This document shows, piece by piece, positions 42,862-52,681 of a stretch of DNA of 64,000 nucleotides (position 1 is the first letter of the stretch; each line of letters starts with the position of its first letter). The translations under genes and the position numbers were made by a program. Where the stretch lies: positions 1 through 64,000 of the forward strand of contig CALVEH010000007.1 of NCBI GenBank assembly GCA_944326545.1. Reading direction: 5' to 3'. Below the pieces are notes generated by a model that searched no databases, had not been told where the DNA came from, and worked only from the letters and a program-made list of their open reading frames with translations. This DNA is from Candidatus Gastranaerophilales bacterium. Its GTDB lineage: Bacteria; Cyanobacteriota; Vampirovibrionia; Gastranaerophilales; Gastranaerophilaceae.

Positions 42862-43173
42862 TTATTCTTCAGCCCCTGTTGGACGCAAAATTATAATAGA
42901 ATTTATATTCAGCTGTACAAAGTCATGAAACTCTGTACGACGGTTTGGAAGTTGTCTGTATGCAACTTCGCAATCTTTAATCGCAACAAAACGTTTTTTA
43001 CCGTTCAAGATATCTGAAAGCACACGGCTTCTTTTACCAATCTTAGGCATAAAAACATAGCCCTTAATTTCGTAATCCTGTGTAATTACAAGGACTCGTT
43101 CGGACCATACGCCGTTTGTAAAATCGTCGTTTCCCAATTCTTCTATTTCAAATGGTTCAAATTCTTCTGACAT
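42862..43173 (-). CDS. Hypothetical protein at the end of the pil operon
   Basis: 103 residues, acidic N-terminus (MSEEFEPFEIEELGND), then a compact beta-rich domain (LVITQDYEIKGYVFMPKIGKRSR.. FVAIKDCEV). It ends with VQLNINSIIILRP. It follows pilC by 36 bases and is probably co-transcribed. I do not recognise the family; it could be a pilus-linked regulatory or assembly factor. Confidence 0.6.
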   Translation of the reverse strand: MSEEFEPFEIEELGNDDFTNGVWSERVLVITQDYEIKGYVFMPKIGKRSRVLSDILNGKKRFVAIKDCEVAYRQLPNRRTEFHDFVQLNINSIIILRPTGAEE

Positions 43174-43209
43174 TTCTTCTCCTTGTAATTATGCTAATTT
43201 GATTATTTC

Positions 43210-44412
43210 TTATGACAATTGGTATGATTGGAACAATGGTAAGTACAAAGCTAATGCCAAGAACATTACGATACTACCAATTACGATAAGCATTAACGGT
43301 TCAATCATCTTTGTTAAAGCATCAATAATATCATCCAATTTTTTATCCAAGAACTTAACACTCTGGTCAAGCAATTCACCCAACTTACCTGTTTGTTCAC
43401 CTGTTGCAATCATAAACAATACCATTGAAGGCATAATATTTGCTGCTCTTAATGCTGTAGAAAGGTGAACACCCTGTTGAACCTTACCGATAGCATCAGT
43501 GATTTTATTCTTGATAGTTTTGTTATCGATTGTAAGATTTCCTAAGTGCAGACAATCTACAATAGGAATACCTGCTTCATAAGCAACGAACATTACGGTA
43601 ATAAAGTTAGAGAAGTTTGCATACTTTAACATATCACCGATTAAAGGAACCTTTAAGAAGAAATCATCCAAAATTCTTCTTGATGTTGGGTTCTTAAATG
43701 CAACATATATAAGACCACCAATTGCAAAAGGAGCCATTAGTGTCAAATACCAAAATTCTTTCAAAAACTCACCTAAATCAATACAAATTTGTGTAAAGAT
43801 TGGCAACTTTGCACCTGACTGGTCAAACATTTCTTTAAAGGCAGGGAATACAAACATTAACATTACGGTAACTACAATCGCAGCCAACACGATAACGAAA
43901 CAAGGATAAATCAAAGTACCAATTACACGACCTCTAATATTAGCCTGTTTCTTAAGTAATTCAGCAAGACGATCAAGGGTTTTTTCCATTTCCCCAGAAT
44001 CTTCGCCGGCCTTTGTCAAACCAACATATATGCTACCAAATATTTCTGAATACTTTGCAACGGTGTCTGCAAATGTGGCCCCAGCAATTACCTGTTTTCT
44101 GATTTCTCTCGCTAACAATCTTATACGAGAAGAAACAGCGTCTTTTTCCAAAAACACAAGACCTTCAATAATAGGTACACCTGTTTGGATCAAAGTTCTA
44201 AATGTTCCTGTAAAGTCAATCAACTCTTGCAACGACAAAGGACTTAGCCTAACCTTTGGAGCAGAAGCTTTCTTTTTTTCATCAAAAACTTTAGTCGGAA
44301 CCAAGCCCAACTGCCTAATTGCTTCACGGGCCGTTTTTATATCTTCGGCTTCTATTTTACCGTTAACAATTTCTGATCCATTTCTTAATGCTATATAGTT
44401 AAATATTGTCAT
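43210..44412 (-). CDS. pilC: Type IV pilus inner-membrane platform protein PilC
   Basis: 400 residues, normal length. Two repeated GspF-type cytoplasmic helical domains (LIDFTGTFRTLIQTGVPIIEG and NFITVMFVAYEAGIPIVDCL) each followed by membrane segments, with GEDSGEMEKTLDRLAELLK and TGEQTGKLGELLDQ at the domain ends and a final hydrophobic helix. It anchors the PilB motor and guides pilin insertion. Operon with pilB 18 bases upstream. Confidence 0.93.
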   Translation of the reverse strand: MTIFNYIALRNGSEIVNGKIEAEDIKTAREAIRQLGLVPTKVFDEKKKASAPKVRLSPLSLQELIDFTGTFRTLIQTGVPIIEGLVFLEKDAVSSRIRLLAREIRKQVIAGATFADTVAKYSEIFGSIYVGLTKAGEDSGEMEKTLDRLAELLKKQANIRGRVIGTLIYPCFVIVLAAIVVTVMLMFVFPAFKEMFDQSGAKLPIFTQICIDLGEFLKEFWYLTLMAPFAIGGLIYVAFKNPTSRRILDDFFLKVPLIGDMLKYANFSNFITVMFVAYEAGIPIVDCLHLGNLTIDNKTIKNKITDAIGKVQQGVHLSTALRAANIMPSMVLFMIATGEQTGKLGELLDQSVKFLDKKLDDIIDALTKMIEPLMLIVIGSIVMFLALALYLPLFQSYQLS

Positions 44413-44430
44413 GTTACTTACTACCTGTTA

Positions 44431-46647
44431 TTATTCATTAACCGGACCAAGTACACGCAAGTACTCGGATATTGTTGTTTCACCTCTTAAAATGTGACCT
44501 AAACAAGAAGTCTGCAGTGTCTTCATTCCCATTCCGACAGCAGCCTCTTCAATTTCTACGTCATGCGCAGAATGGGCAATCATCTTTTTAATTTCTTTGT
44601 TAATTAACATTACTTCGTAACAACCGATACGACCTTTAAAACCTTCGTTGTTACAATCAAAACAACCTTTTGGTCTATAAATCGTACGTTTCATAAACTC
44701 TTGTTGTTCCTCAGGTGTAGCAACAACCAATTTTGCTTCTTCTAAAGATGCATGATATGCTTCTTTGCATTTTGGACAAAGACGTCTAACAAGACGTTGT
44801 GCAACAATACCAGTCAAAGTAGAAGAAATTAAATAATCAGCAGCACCCATCTGAATCAAACGGGTAATCGTTGCAGCAGCAGAGTTGGTGTGGAGAGTAC
44901 TTAACACAAGGTGACCTGTTAACGCAGCAGCGATAGCAGTTTCTAAAGTTTCAAAGTCACGAATCTCACCGATAAGGATGATGTCAGGGTCTTGTCTTAA
45001 GATAGCTCTCATACATGATGCAAACGTGATACCTGCTTTAGGGTTAACCTGAGATTGGTTCAAACCATCAATTTTAATTTCGACAGGGTCTTCCAATGTT
45101 GTAATGTTAACACCTTCATTATTCAAACTTTTCAAAATTGAATAAAGAGTAGTTGTTTTACCTGAACCTGTAGGACCTACAGCAAGGATAATACCGTTAG
45201 GCGCTGCAACCATCTTGTTAATACGCGCCAAGTCATCCTCTGTACCACCTGACAACTTGATAATTTTATCTTCAGTCTTGATACTTGCAGCAGGCGCCAA
45301 GATACGGATAACCATCTTTTCTTTACCAGATACAGGCAAAGTGTTAATACGGAAATCGTAAGAAATACCTTTATACTTAACAGTAAAAGTACCGTCTTGC
45401 ATCCTTCTGTGTTCAGCAATGTTCATTCTTGCCAAAACTTTGAAACGAGCAATCAATGAAGTTTCAACCTTACTTGGCAAGTCTAAAACCCTTCTTAAGA
45501 TACCGTCAATACGATATCTAACCGTATAACAATCTAATCTGGGCTCAATGTGAATATCGGAAGCCTTCATATCAATACCGTCGGTAATAATTTTTGTTGC
45601 AAAGTTAGCAACAGCACCAGAGGTATCTTCCAACTCTCTTTCAACTTGTTCCCAAAGAGATTCTTCAACTTCAAATTCGAGGTTTTCTTCCTCGATTTTT
45701 CTCATAATCTCTTTAGTTTCTTTTCTTGCACGACCAAAATATTTAGTAATACAAGACTTATATTCCATATAGCTCATCAAATAAGGACGAGCTCTCATAC
45801 CGGTAAGGTAAACTATTTCTGTTAATGCTTTTTTGTTGTTTGGATTAACCATACCAACATCAATAAACTTTCCATCAGAGGCAAGCGGCATTAACAGGTT
45901 ATCTTTAATAAAATCTTCAGGAATAAGTCTGATTGTTGACTCTAAAATATTCAACTGTTGAGCAGTAACAGGTTTAAAGCCTTGTTGATATGCTAATGCA
46001 TCTTTAAGTTGATCGACAGTGATAAAACCTAAAGAAACCAATGTAGAGCCAATCGGCGTACCTGTTTTTTTAGAAGCTGTTAACGCTTCAACTAATTGAT
46101 CATTGTTTAACAAACCTTGCTCAATTAAGATTTCACCAATACGTTTTTTATGAGGCCCCTCTTCATATGTAACAGAAGTCTTAGCCTCAGGATTAGTGCT
46201 GGGGGAGGAAGAATCTTGTTTATTCTCAGCTACTTGAGACTCAACAGGTGACTCAGATGTTACATCATTTGTTTTTATTTCTGAGTTTTCAACTTGTTCC
46301 TCTTGAACAGAATTATTAACAGCAGAATCAGAACTTTCATCTAAATCGCCATTATCAGAAGACATATCATCTGATGGAGAAGTATAATAAGTATTCAAAT
46401 AGTCATCCATAAAATCTTCAAAACTCTTTGCGTCAAAAGAAATGAATTTTACAGTATCAGAATCTTTTGCAGAAATAGCACGAGATATAACAGACTTATC
46501 TGCACCTTCTTTTACAACAACAAAGAAAAAACCTGCCTGTTTATTTATCGGAACAAACTGAAATTCCAGCAAATCATCTCTAGTAAACAACTCGGCAAAT
46601 TTTGGGTTTATATTAGATTTTATTTTATTTATAGTCTCAATATTCAT
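44431..46647 (-). CDS. pilB: Type IV pilus extension ATPase PilB
   Basis: 738 residues, longer than usual. Residues 1-~75 are a small domain of unknown type and ~75-155 an acidic, Ser/Thr-rich linker. An MshE N-terminal domain follows (KRIGEILIEQGLLNNDQLVEAL). The C-terminal ATPase has Walker A GPTGSGKTT near 490, an Asp box, Walker B ILIGEIRD, and a tetra-Cys zinc site (CPKC and CFDC). It powers pilus extension. The acidic linker is unusual for PilB. Confidence 0.93.
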   Translation of the reverse strand: MNIETINKIKSNINPKFAELFTRDDLLEFQFVPINKQAGFFFVVVKEGADKSVISRAISAKDSDTVKFISFDAKSFEDFMDDYLNTYYTSPSDDMSSDNGDLDESSDSAVNNSVQEEQVENSEIKTNDVTSESPVESQVAENKQDSSSPSTNPEAKTSVTYEEGPHKKRIGEILIEQGLLNNDQLVEALTASKKTGTPIGSTLVSLGFITVDQLKDALAYQQGFKPVTAQQLNILESTIRLIPEDFIKDNLLMPLASDGKFIDVGMVNPNNKKALTEIVYLTGMRARPYLMSYMEYKSCITKYFGRARKETKEIMRKIEEENLEFEVEESLWEQVERELEDTSGAVANFATKIITDGIDMKASDIHIEPRLDCYTVRYRIDGILRRVLDLPSKVETSLIARFKVLARMNIAEHRRMQDGTFTVKYKGISYDFRINTLPVSGKEKMVIRILAPAASIKTEDKIIKLSGGTEDDLARINKMVAAPNGIILAVGPTGSGKTTTLYSILKSLNNEGVNITTLEDPVEIKIDGLNQSQVNPKAGITFASCMRAILRQDPDIILIGEIRDFETLETAIAAALTGHLVLSTLHTNSAAATITRLIQMGAADYLISSTLTGIVAQRLVRRLCPKCKEAYHASLEEAKLVVATPEEQQEFMKRTIYRPKGCFDCNNEGFKGRIGCYEVMLINKEIKKMIAHSAHDVEIEEAAVGMGMKTLQTSCLGHILRGETTISEYLRVLGPVNE

Positions 46648-46703
46648 TCGGTTGAAAATCTCATTATACTAATTACAGAATTCATCTGTCTTGTTTTATT
46701 ATA

Positions 46704-46731
46704 CCTGCCGGTTTGTATCCAAACCGGCAGG
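46704..46731 (-). other. 12-bp perfect hairpin between pilQ and pilB
   Basis: CCTGCCGGTTTG-TATC-CAAACCGGCAGG. There is no T run on the minus strand, so it is more likely an attenuating or mRNA-processing hairpin than a full terminator. Confidence 0.5.
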
Positions 46732-46753
46732 GAAAAACCATCAAATAATCAGC

Positions 46754-48718
46754 TTATAAATTTTCACTGTTAGAAGCTACATCCTCTGTATCTTTAATAA
46801 TATGAGGTGTAATCATAATCACAAGCTCATTTTTAGTATTTGAAGTTGTTGTGCTTCTAAAGATAGAGCCTATAACAGGAATATCACCTAATAGAGGAAG
46901 CTTTGCAACAGTTTTACGTTCTTCTTCCTGAATCAAACCACCAAGAACCAAAGTTTCTCCATCTTTAATTCTTATGTTAGAAAGATCCAAGTTACGTCTT
47001 TGAAGCAAAGTAGCTGCAATAATCTGACCTTGACCAGTAGAACTTGGTGCCATAATTTGCTCTTTAATAGTTGCATAGTTAGGCATTAAGTTCAAAGTAA
47101 CATATCCGTCTGGACTGATGAATGGAACCATCTGTACACTGATACCATTGTCTTCACCAATTTCATATGTTCTTGAAACACCTGCTGTACCAACTGTACC
47201 TGATGTCATGATTTCTTCTTCTGTTGTTTTTACATAGTCAGAAGTCAAGTCGATTGTTGATTTTTTACCGTTTGTAACCATAACCTTAGGGTTAGCAAGC
47301 ATTCTTGCCTTACCATTTTCAATCAAATAGTTAAGAGTCCAAGCAACGGTCTTCTTACCGTGATATCTAAAGTAGTCGGTAATAACGTCTTGACTTTCTC
47401 CGCTATCAGTAGTTGTAGAAGATTTAATTGGGAATGGTCCACCAGTAAAGTATATAGCAGACGTATTTTGACCATTATTGTAAGGACGTAACCCTTTATC
47501 ACCATCAAATGTTGTTGAGATAAATGGAGTTAACAAAGTCCAAGTATTTTGGAACTCTTTAGATCCTGTTTCTGACAATTCAACAATCTGCATTTCAACA
47601 TATGCTTGAGGTTGCTTTTTATCATTATCTCTAATAAATTTGCTTACCATAGCAGCCTGAGCGTCAGAACCACCTGTTATACTTACTGTACCTTTTTGAG
47701 GGAAATAAGTAACTGTCAAAGCAGTTCCATCCATAGAAACCAAACCGCTTGCTGAAACGTTAGATTTTATAGAACAAGCAACTTGGCCTTCACCTAATGA
47801 AATAGAGTCGCCCAAAGATGCTCCACCGCTACCGCCAGAAGAGCCGCCAGAAGAGCCACCAGAAGAGCCACCGCCTAATTCAGCAGCACCACCAAGGAAT
47901 CTGCCGCCTAAACCACCTTTGGAACCACCTAATGAAGATCCAGAAGAGCCTGAAGACTTACTTGAAGAACCTGAATCAGGGAACAATGAACTACATATCA
48001 ATGAAGCCATTTCCTTTGGTGTTGTATGGTTAACTCTAAATGTAACAGTCTTTGGAGGAGTGTCTAATTTAGCAACAATCTTTTGAGCCATATTATAGTC
48101 ATTAGATGTACCAAATATTATTAACTCGTTCTTTTGCGGATTTGTCACAACAATTTGTCCGTTAGACAAGCCCGGTCTGTTTCTTGTAAAAATATTGCTG
48201 TTCAAGAAATTAGCAACTTTTGCAGCATCAGCATACTTAACCGGTATTGTCATCATGTTCTGTTTGTTGAAATCTGAACTAACACTGGCACTTCTTGACA
48301 TAACAACCAATGTTCCTTTATCAAGAAAATAAGTCAAATCATTAGCCTGCAATATCATTTTAAACGCATCATTTAAAGAAACGTTAACAAGATCTAGTGT
48401 TACAGTTCCAGCAACTGTGTTGTGGAATATAATATTCAAGCCGGCTTTATCCGCTATCATTCTCAACGTTTGTTTCAAATCAGAGTCTCTAAGAGATACG
48501 TTGATTTTTCTTTCCCCGTTTGTAAGAGAAACTGCACCGTCGAGAGGGATATTGCCAGACATTTTATAGCCTGTTCTTAAAGCAGGTCTTGATACCGATG
48601 CTTGCAACTGAGCGTCAGCAGTTGCACAATAACCTAAAGTCACTGCCAAGATAAGTGCAAAAGCACCGACTGGTCCGTAGTAACTTTTTGTCTTTTTTTG
48701 TTTTTTGTCAATAAACAT
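46754..48718 (-). CDS. pilQ: Type IV pilus secretin PilQ
   Basis: 654 residues. An N-terminal membrane/signal segment (~15-36) is followed by a secretin/TonB short N-terminal domain (VSLRDSDLKQTLRMIADKAGLNI), an N1-type domain and a Gly/Ser linker around 255-310 with SSGG repeats. The C-terminal secretin domain ends LPLLGDIPVIGSIFRSTTTS. It forms the outer-membrane gate, so the cell has an outer membrane. Downstream of the pilP-like gene by 53 bases. Confidence 0.93.
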   Translation of the reverse strand: MFIDKKQKKTKSYYGPVGAFALILAVTLGYCATADAQLQASVSRPALRTGYKMSGNIPLDGAVSLTNGERKINVSLRDSDLKQTLRMIADKAGLNIIFHNTVAGTVTLDLVNVSLNDAFKMILQANDLTYFLDKGTLVVMSRSASVSSDFNKQNMMTIPVKYADAAKVANFLNSNIFTRNRPGLSNGQIVVTNPQKNELIIFGTSNDYNMAQKIVAKLDTPPKTVTFRVNHTTPKEMASLICSSLFPDSGSSSKSSGSSGSSLGGSKGGLGGRFLGGAAELGGGSSGGSSGGSSGGSGGASLGDSISLGEGQVACSIKSNVSASGLVSMDGTALTVTYFPQKGTVSITGGSDAQAAMVSKFIRDNDKKQPQAYVEMQIVELSETGSKEFQNTWTLLTPFISTTFDGDKGLRPYNNGQNTSAIYFTGGPFPIKSSTTTDSGESQDVITDYFRYHGKKTVAWTLNYLIENGKARMLANPKVMVTNGKKSTIDLTSDYVKTTEEEIMTSGTVGTAGVSRTYEIGEDNGISVQMVPFISPDGYVTLNLMPNYATIKEQIMAPSSTGQGQIIAATLLQRRNLDLSNIRIKDGETLVLGGLIQEEERKTVAKLPLLGDIPVIGSIFRSTTTSNTKNELVIMITPHIIKDTEDVASNSENL

Positions 48719-48771
48719 TTATTGATGACTCCTATTAATTATTTGTATTTATAAATCTTGTAACCACACCA

Positions 48772-49902
48772 TTAAAACTGTATCGCGTTCTTTGGTGGCT
48801 TTTTATACGCTCCGCCAAACTGATTTGCAATATTAGAAACTGGGTTCAACTGAACATTGCTTCCAACTTCTTCTCCGACAGTAGCTTGGTATATATTTGC
48901 GTTATATTTTATTGTTACTGAGTTTTTAGTGATATTTAATATTTGGAATCCGTTAACATTATCACCTTTATGTACGAGGTAGTCAGTTCCACCAATGTTA
49001 ACTATTGCGGATGGTCTTGACGAATCGTACATGATACCTGAAATTTTGGTTTGTGTTACCTGATCTACTACAGGATCTTCAAGTGGAACTTCAGGAGGAG
49101 GAGCGATTAAATCAAATTTAGGTGCCTTATCAATAGCAAGTTTTTCGTTGAATGGCAAGAAAGGATCGACTCTTCCACCTGCTGCTACAGGAATTGTAAC
49201 TTTTTTAGATCCAAAACCAAACTGATTTTCTCTTTTTAAATCCAATTTCTTTTTAAGCTCAGCTCTTTCTTGAGGAGACAAAGACTTATCATTAGCAAGT
49301 TTTTCTTCCTCTGCCGCAATCTGAGCAGCTTCATCTTTAGGAGACTCTTTACCTGCTGCTTGTTCAGGATTTTCTGCATTTGCCTGTGTTTGTTCATCCA
49401 AATTAACATCGACAGTAGCAGTATTAGCATCCTGTTCTTGTGTTGTTGGAGCAGCTCCTTGTTGAGCAGCCTGATCATAGAAATAATCACCTGCTGCATT
49501 ATCTTGAGAAGGCGCAGGTGTCATGAATTTCTTATAATAGAATAATCCGCCAGCAGCAACGGCAACCAATAACAGTAAGATCACAAAAAAGCCGCCTCCG
49601 CCTTTTTTAGCAGGTTGCATTTGTGGCTGAGGAGCCTGTTGTTCATAACCTTGTTGACCGTCCAACTGAGGAGCACCCATAACAGGTTGCTCAAAAAGCT
49701 CCTGATCAGGCATTTGTTGCTGATCTTGTGCTGATGGCTCAGCATATGAACTCATATCCAAAAAGTCTTCATTCATGCCATCATTCTGGGCATCTGAACT
49801 GTCACCAAATGAAAATTCCGCTCCGGCATTATTACCGTCATTGTTTTCAGAAAACGCATCGAAACTTTCATATATATTTGAGTCGTCTAATTCTCCAAAC
49901 AT
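48772..49902 (-). CDS. PilP-like pilus assembly protein
   Basis: 376 residues. An acidic, Gln-rich cytoplasmic N-terminus (1-~100) is followed by a single membrane span (FFVILLLLVAVAAGGLFYY), a Gln/Ala/Asn linker and a charged helix. The C-terminal ~100-residue beta domain resembles PilP (ISGIMYDSSRPSAIVNIGGTDYLVHKGDNV.GFQI..I). PilP links the inner-membrane PilNO ring to PilQ, encoded next. The long acidic N-terminus and membrane span replace the lipoprotein signal of typical PilP. Confidence 0.7.
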   Translation of the reverse strand: MFGELDDSNIYESFDAFSENNDGNNAGAEFSFGDSSDAQNDGMNEDFLDMSSYAEPSAQDQQQMPDQELFEQPVMGAPQLDGQQGYEQQAPQPQMQPAKKGGGGFFVILLLLVAVAAGGLFYYKKFMTPAPSQDNAAGDYFYDQAAQQGAAPTTQEQDANTATVDVNLDEQTQANAENPEQAAGKESPKDEAAQIAAEEEKLANDKSLSPQERAELKKKLDLKRENQFGFGSKKVTIPVAAGGRVDPFLPFNEKLAIDKAPKFDLIAPPPEVPLEDPVVDQVTQTKISGIMYDSSRPSAIVNIGGTDYLVHKGDNVNGFQILNITKNSVTIKYNANIYQATVGEEVGSNVQLNPVSNIANQFGGAYKKPPKNAIQF

Positions 49903-50101
49903 TTACACTCTCTTTTTTATACTTCTTCTTCGTAACCTTAATTCTATTGCTTTTGCATGTTATTGGTAACATACAAACAGCCTATTTTAATATAATTCTA
50001 TTACAGTATTGAAAATTAGGCAAATTTTTCGTTGATAAAGTTTTTTGCTTTACATTCATTTACATTATTCCTCTTTCAAAATTAACACTTATAATTAGGT
50101 A

Positions 50102-51808
50102 ATGAGCGAAATTATATTAATATCACCAATAAAAAAACCTCAAGACATAAAAGATTTCATTGAGCACGTCAAATGCAGAAGTTTTTATGTGTATCATCAT
50201 AAATTCCTTAATAATAATTTTGAATATGTAAATGAATTTATTAAGATTGCACATGCTAATAACTGCAAAATTTACGTTAATTTTAAACACAATATTACAG
50301 AAGAAGACTTGATAGAAATCAAAAAGTTTATAACTTTTCTTAAACACACTAAGATTGATGGTATTTTTATTAATAGCTACGCTATTTTAGAAGCAATAAA
50401 GACGCAAAATCTCCCATACAAAGTCATTGCAGATTCTTATTTTGACATTCACAACCTATCGGGCATTGATTTTGTAAACATGTTCCACAAAGCTGATCAG
50501 GTTATAATTACTGAAGAAATTTATATGAAAAATATTGCAAAAATAAAGCAATATAAAAATATTTCATTGGCAATTGATTCAGACAACCTACCATGGTGTG
50601 CAGAAGATATTAAGAAGCTTAATGCAATTGATTCTGTAGTCATTAAAGGAAAATTTGCAAACTCTCAAGAGATTTTAGAAGGAATTCAACTTGTTGAAAA
50701 AATTCTTGAAAAACCCAAAATGTTTAAAAACCAAAATTTGCCTTTTAAACATGTAAGAAAAAGTATTTATCAAACAAACCATTTTTCCGGTGAAATGATT
50801 TGCGCAGAAGGTTCGAATTTTAAATTTTCACGAAATATTCAAAAATTTGAATGGGAAAATAAACGACCACGTTTAAAAAAGGATTTTGACTATTCATCAT
50901 TGGAACTTCCTCTCATCAATTTAAGACTTAGCTCATACGCCCAACTTGATGATTTGAAAAAATTTATCGCAAAAATTGGTTTTAATCCAGTTAATTCAAT
51001 TGAATACGGAGAAATTTTAAGCACAAGTGACCTTGCCAAAAGTAGCTTTCATCAAATAATTACTAAAGTAAAAAAATTCTGTTTTAACCACGGAATAAAA
51101 TTACAATTAAGTACACCTAGAATCCTTATAGAAAGAGATTTTGACAGAGTATATGAATATGTAAAAAACCTATGTCTTACAGAACCCATTCCTTCATCAA
51201 TAATAATTAATAACATTGGCTATCTGTGGACTTTTATTAATGATGACGAACTGCACAGAATACCTGTTGAAATAGGTCAAGGAATCAACCTATTAAACAG
51301 CATGTCAATCAAATGTCTTAATAACTTGCACCCAATTGATACAGTAGATTTTAGCTCCTTTGAGCAAATTACAAATATAAAAAACTGCATAAAAAAGATA
51401 AAAAATATTATTCCTAATAAAAAATTGACAATTGCAGGAAACGTAAGAGTACCATCATTAGGACTATGTCCACTAAACAATGACACAGCAATAGTATCTC
51501 GCTTGTCTTGTAAAGCACCATGTCATAACGGCAATTACGCACTTAAAGACCCGTCTTTAAAAAAGATATTCCCCTTTGTTGTTGATGGTTTTTGTAGAAT
51601 GCACATGTTTAAAGACTACATATTACATTTGTATGAATATGTGCCTAAACTGGAAAAAATTGGTATAAACGAGTTTGTTATAGACCTATCAGATTTGCCA
51701 CCAAAATACGTAAGCATAATGCTCACTCATTTTTTAAACAGTCTTGCTGGATTTGAACAACCAAGCAATGAAATCGCAGAAGAATATTCTATAAAAGATT
51801 TAAAATAA
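50102..51808 (+). CDS. U32-type peptidase-like protein
   Basis: 568 residues. The C-terminal part has the U32 Cys pattern GLCPLNNDT..SCKAPCHNGNYALKD....FP..VDGFCRMHMF. Several U32 proteins are iron-sulfur hydroxylases for tRNA or ubiquinone rather than peptidases. The N-terminal half is a TIM-barrel-like repeat of short strands and helices. It is divergently transcribed from the pilP-like gene and breaks the pil cluster. Substrate unknown. Confidence 0.7.
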   Translation: MSEIILISPIKKPQDIKDFIEHVKCRSFYVYHHKFLNNNFEYVNEFIKIAHANNCKIYVNFKHNITEEDLIEIKKFITFLKHTKIDGIFINSYAILEAIKTQNLPYKVIADSYFDIHNLSGIDFVNMFHKADQVIITEEIYMKNIAKIKQYKNISLAIDSDNLPWCAEDIKKLNAIDSVVIKGKFANSQEILEGIQLVEKILEKPKMFKNQNLPFKHVRKSIYQTNHFSGEMICAEGSNFKFSRNIQKFEWENKRPRLKKDFDYSSLELPLINLRLSSYAQLDDLKKFIAKIGFNPVNSIEYGEILSTSDLAKSSFHQIITKVKKFCFNHGIKLQLSTPRILIERDFDRVYEYVKNLCLTEPIPSSIIINNIGYLWTFINDDELHRIPVEIGQGINLLNSMSIKCLNNLHPIDTVDFSSFEQITNIKNCIKKIKNIIPNKKLTIAGNVRVPSLGLCPLNNDTAIVSRLSCKAPCHNGNYALKDPSLKKIFPFVVDGFCRMHMFKDYILHLYEYVPKLEKIGINEFVIDLSDLPPKYVSIMLTHFLNSLAGFEQPSNEIAEEYSIKDLK

Positions 51809-51823
51809 TAATATTCTTATGGC

Positions 51824-52669
51824 CTACAAGATCATGAGAACGTCTCTTACAATTTTAGAAACAATCGCAGTAGAAACTTCGCTCTTGTCATAATCCGGCG
51901 CAAGCTCAACTATATCAGCACCAACTATATCAAAATCCATCAAAAACTTAATCCATTCAGCAAGTTCTCTGTACATCAAGCCGTCCGGTTCTGGAGTGCC
52001 TGTTCCTGGCAATACTGATGGGTCAAGTACATCAACATCTATTGTTAAAAATATTTTTTTATTACGTAAAACATCCAAATCAGAAGAATTTTTTACTAGT
52101 GTATTATACTTTTTCATTAACTCAAATTCTTCTTTAAGTCCTGAACGAATACCAATTTGCTTGATATTATCAAAACCAACAATCTCACCAATTCTTCTCA
52201 TTACAGAAGCATGGGAAAGTTTTTCACCTAAATAATCTTCCCTTAAATCAGTATGCGCATCAAAATGAATAATAGCAAGATTATCAAACTTTTCTTTACA
52301 AGCTTTAACAGCGGGCAAAGTAACCAAATGTTCTCCGCCAATACCCAAAAACTTTTTATCATCTTGAAAAATTACACGCGCATTTTTTTCAATAACATCT
52401 AAAGTTTTAGCTGTATTACCCAGTGGGAATTCTAACTCGCCTGCATCGTAGAACTTAACGTCATCAAGATGTTTATCATACACAGGTGAGTAGTCCTCAA
52501 GACCCCAACTTGCAAGTCTTAGCCTTTCAGGAGCAAATCTGCTGCCCGGGCGGTACGAACATGTCCCATCAAAAGGAAGACCAACCATAACAATTTGTGA
52601 ATTATCATAATCGTCTGTCGCACCAATCCAATTACGCTCTAAAAAAGGACCCAGTTGATTTATAGACAT
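51824..52669 (-). CDS. speB: Agmatinase / ureohydrolase
   Basis: 281 residues. The manganese motifs of the ureohydrolase family are complete: GGEHLVT, HFDAHTD, and TIDVDVLDPSVLPGTGTPEPDG. It most likely splits agmatine into putrescine and urea; the TPEPDGL segment fits agmatinase more than arginase. The start is 12 bases after the pilO stop and the gene faces the same way as the pil genes, so it may share their transcript. Confidence 0.88.
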   Translation of the reverse strand: MSINQLGPFLERNWIGATDDYDNSQIVMVGLPFDGTCSYRPGSRFAPERLRLASWGLEDYSPVYDKHLDDVKFYDAGELEFPLGNTAKTLDVIEKNARVIFQDDKKFLGIGGEHLVTLPAVKACKEKFDNLAIIHFDAHTDLREDYLGEKLSHASVMRRIGEIVGFDNIKQIGIRSGLKEEFELMKKYNTLVKNSSDLDVLRNKKIFLTIDVDVLDPSVLPGTGTPEPDGLMYRELAEWIKFLMDFDIVGADIVELAPDYDKSEVSTAIVSKIVRDVLMIL

Positions 52670-52681
52670 ATCAACACCTGT

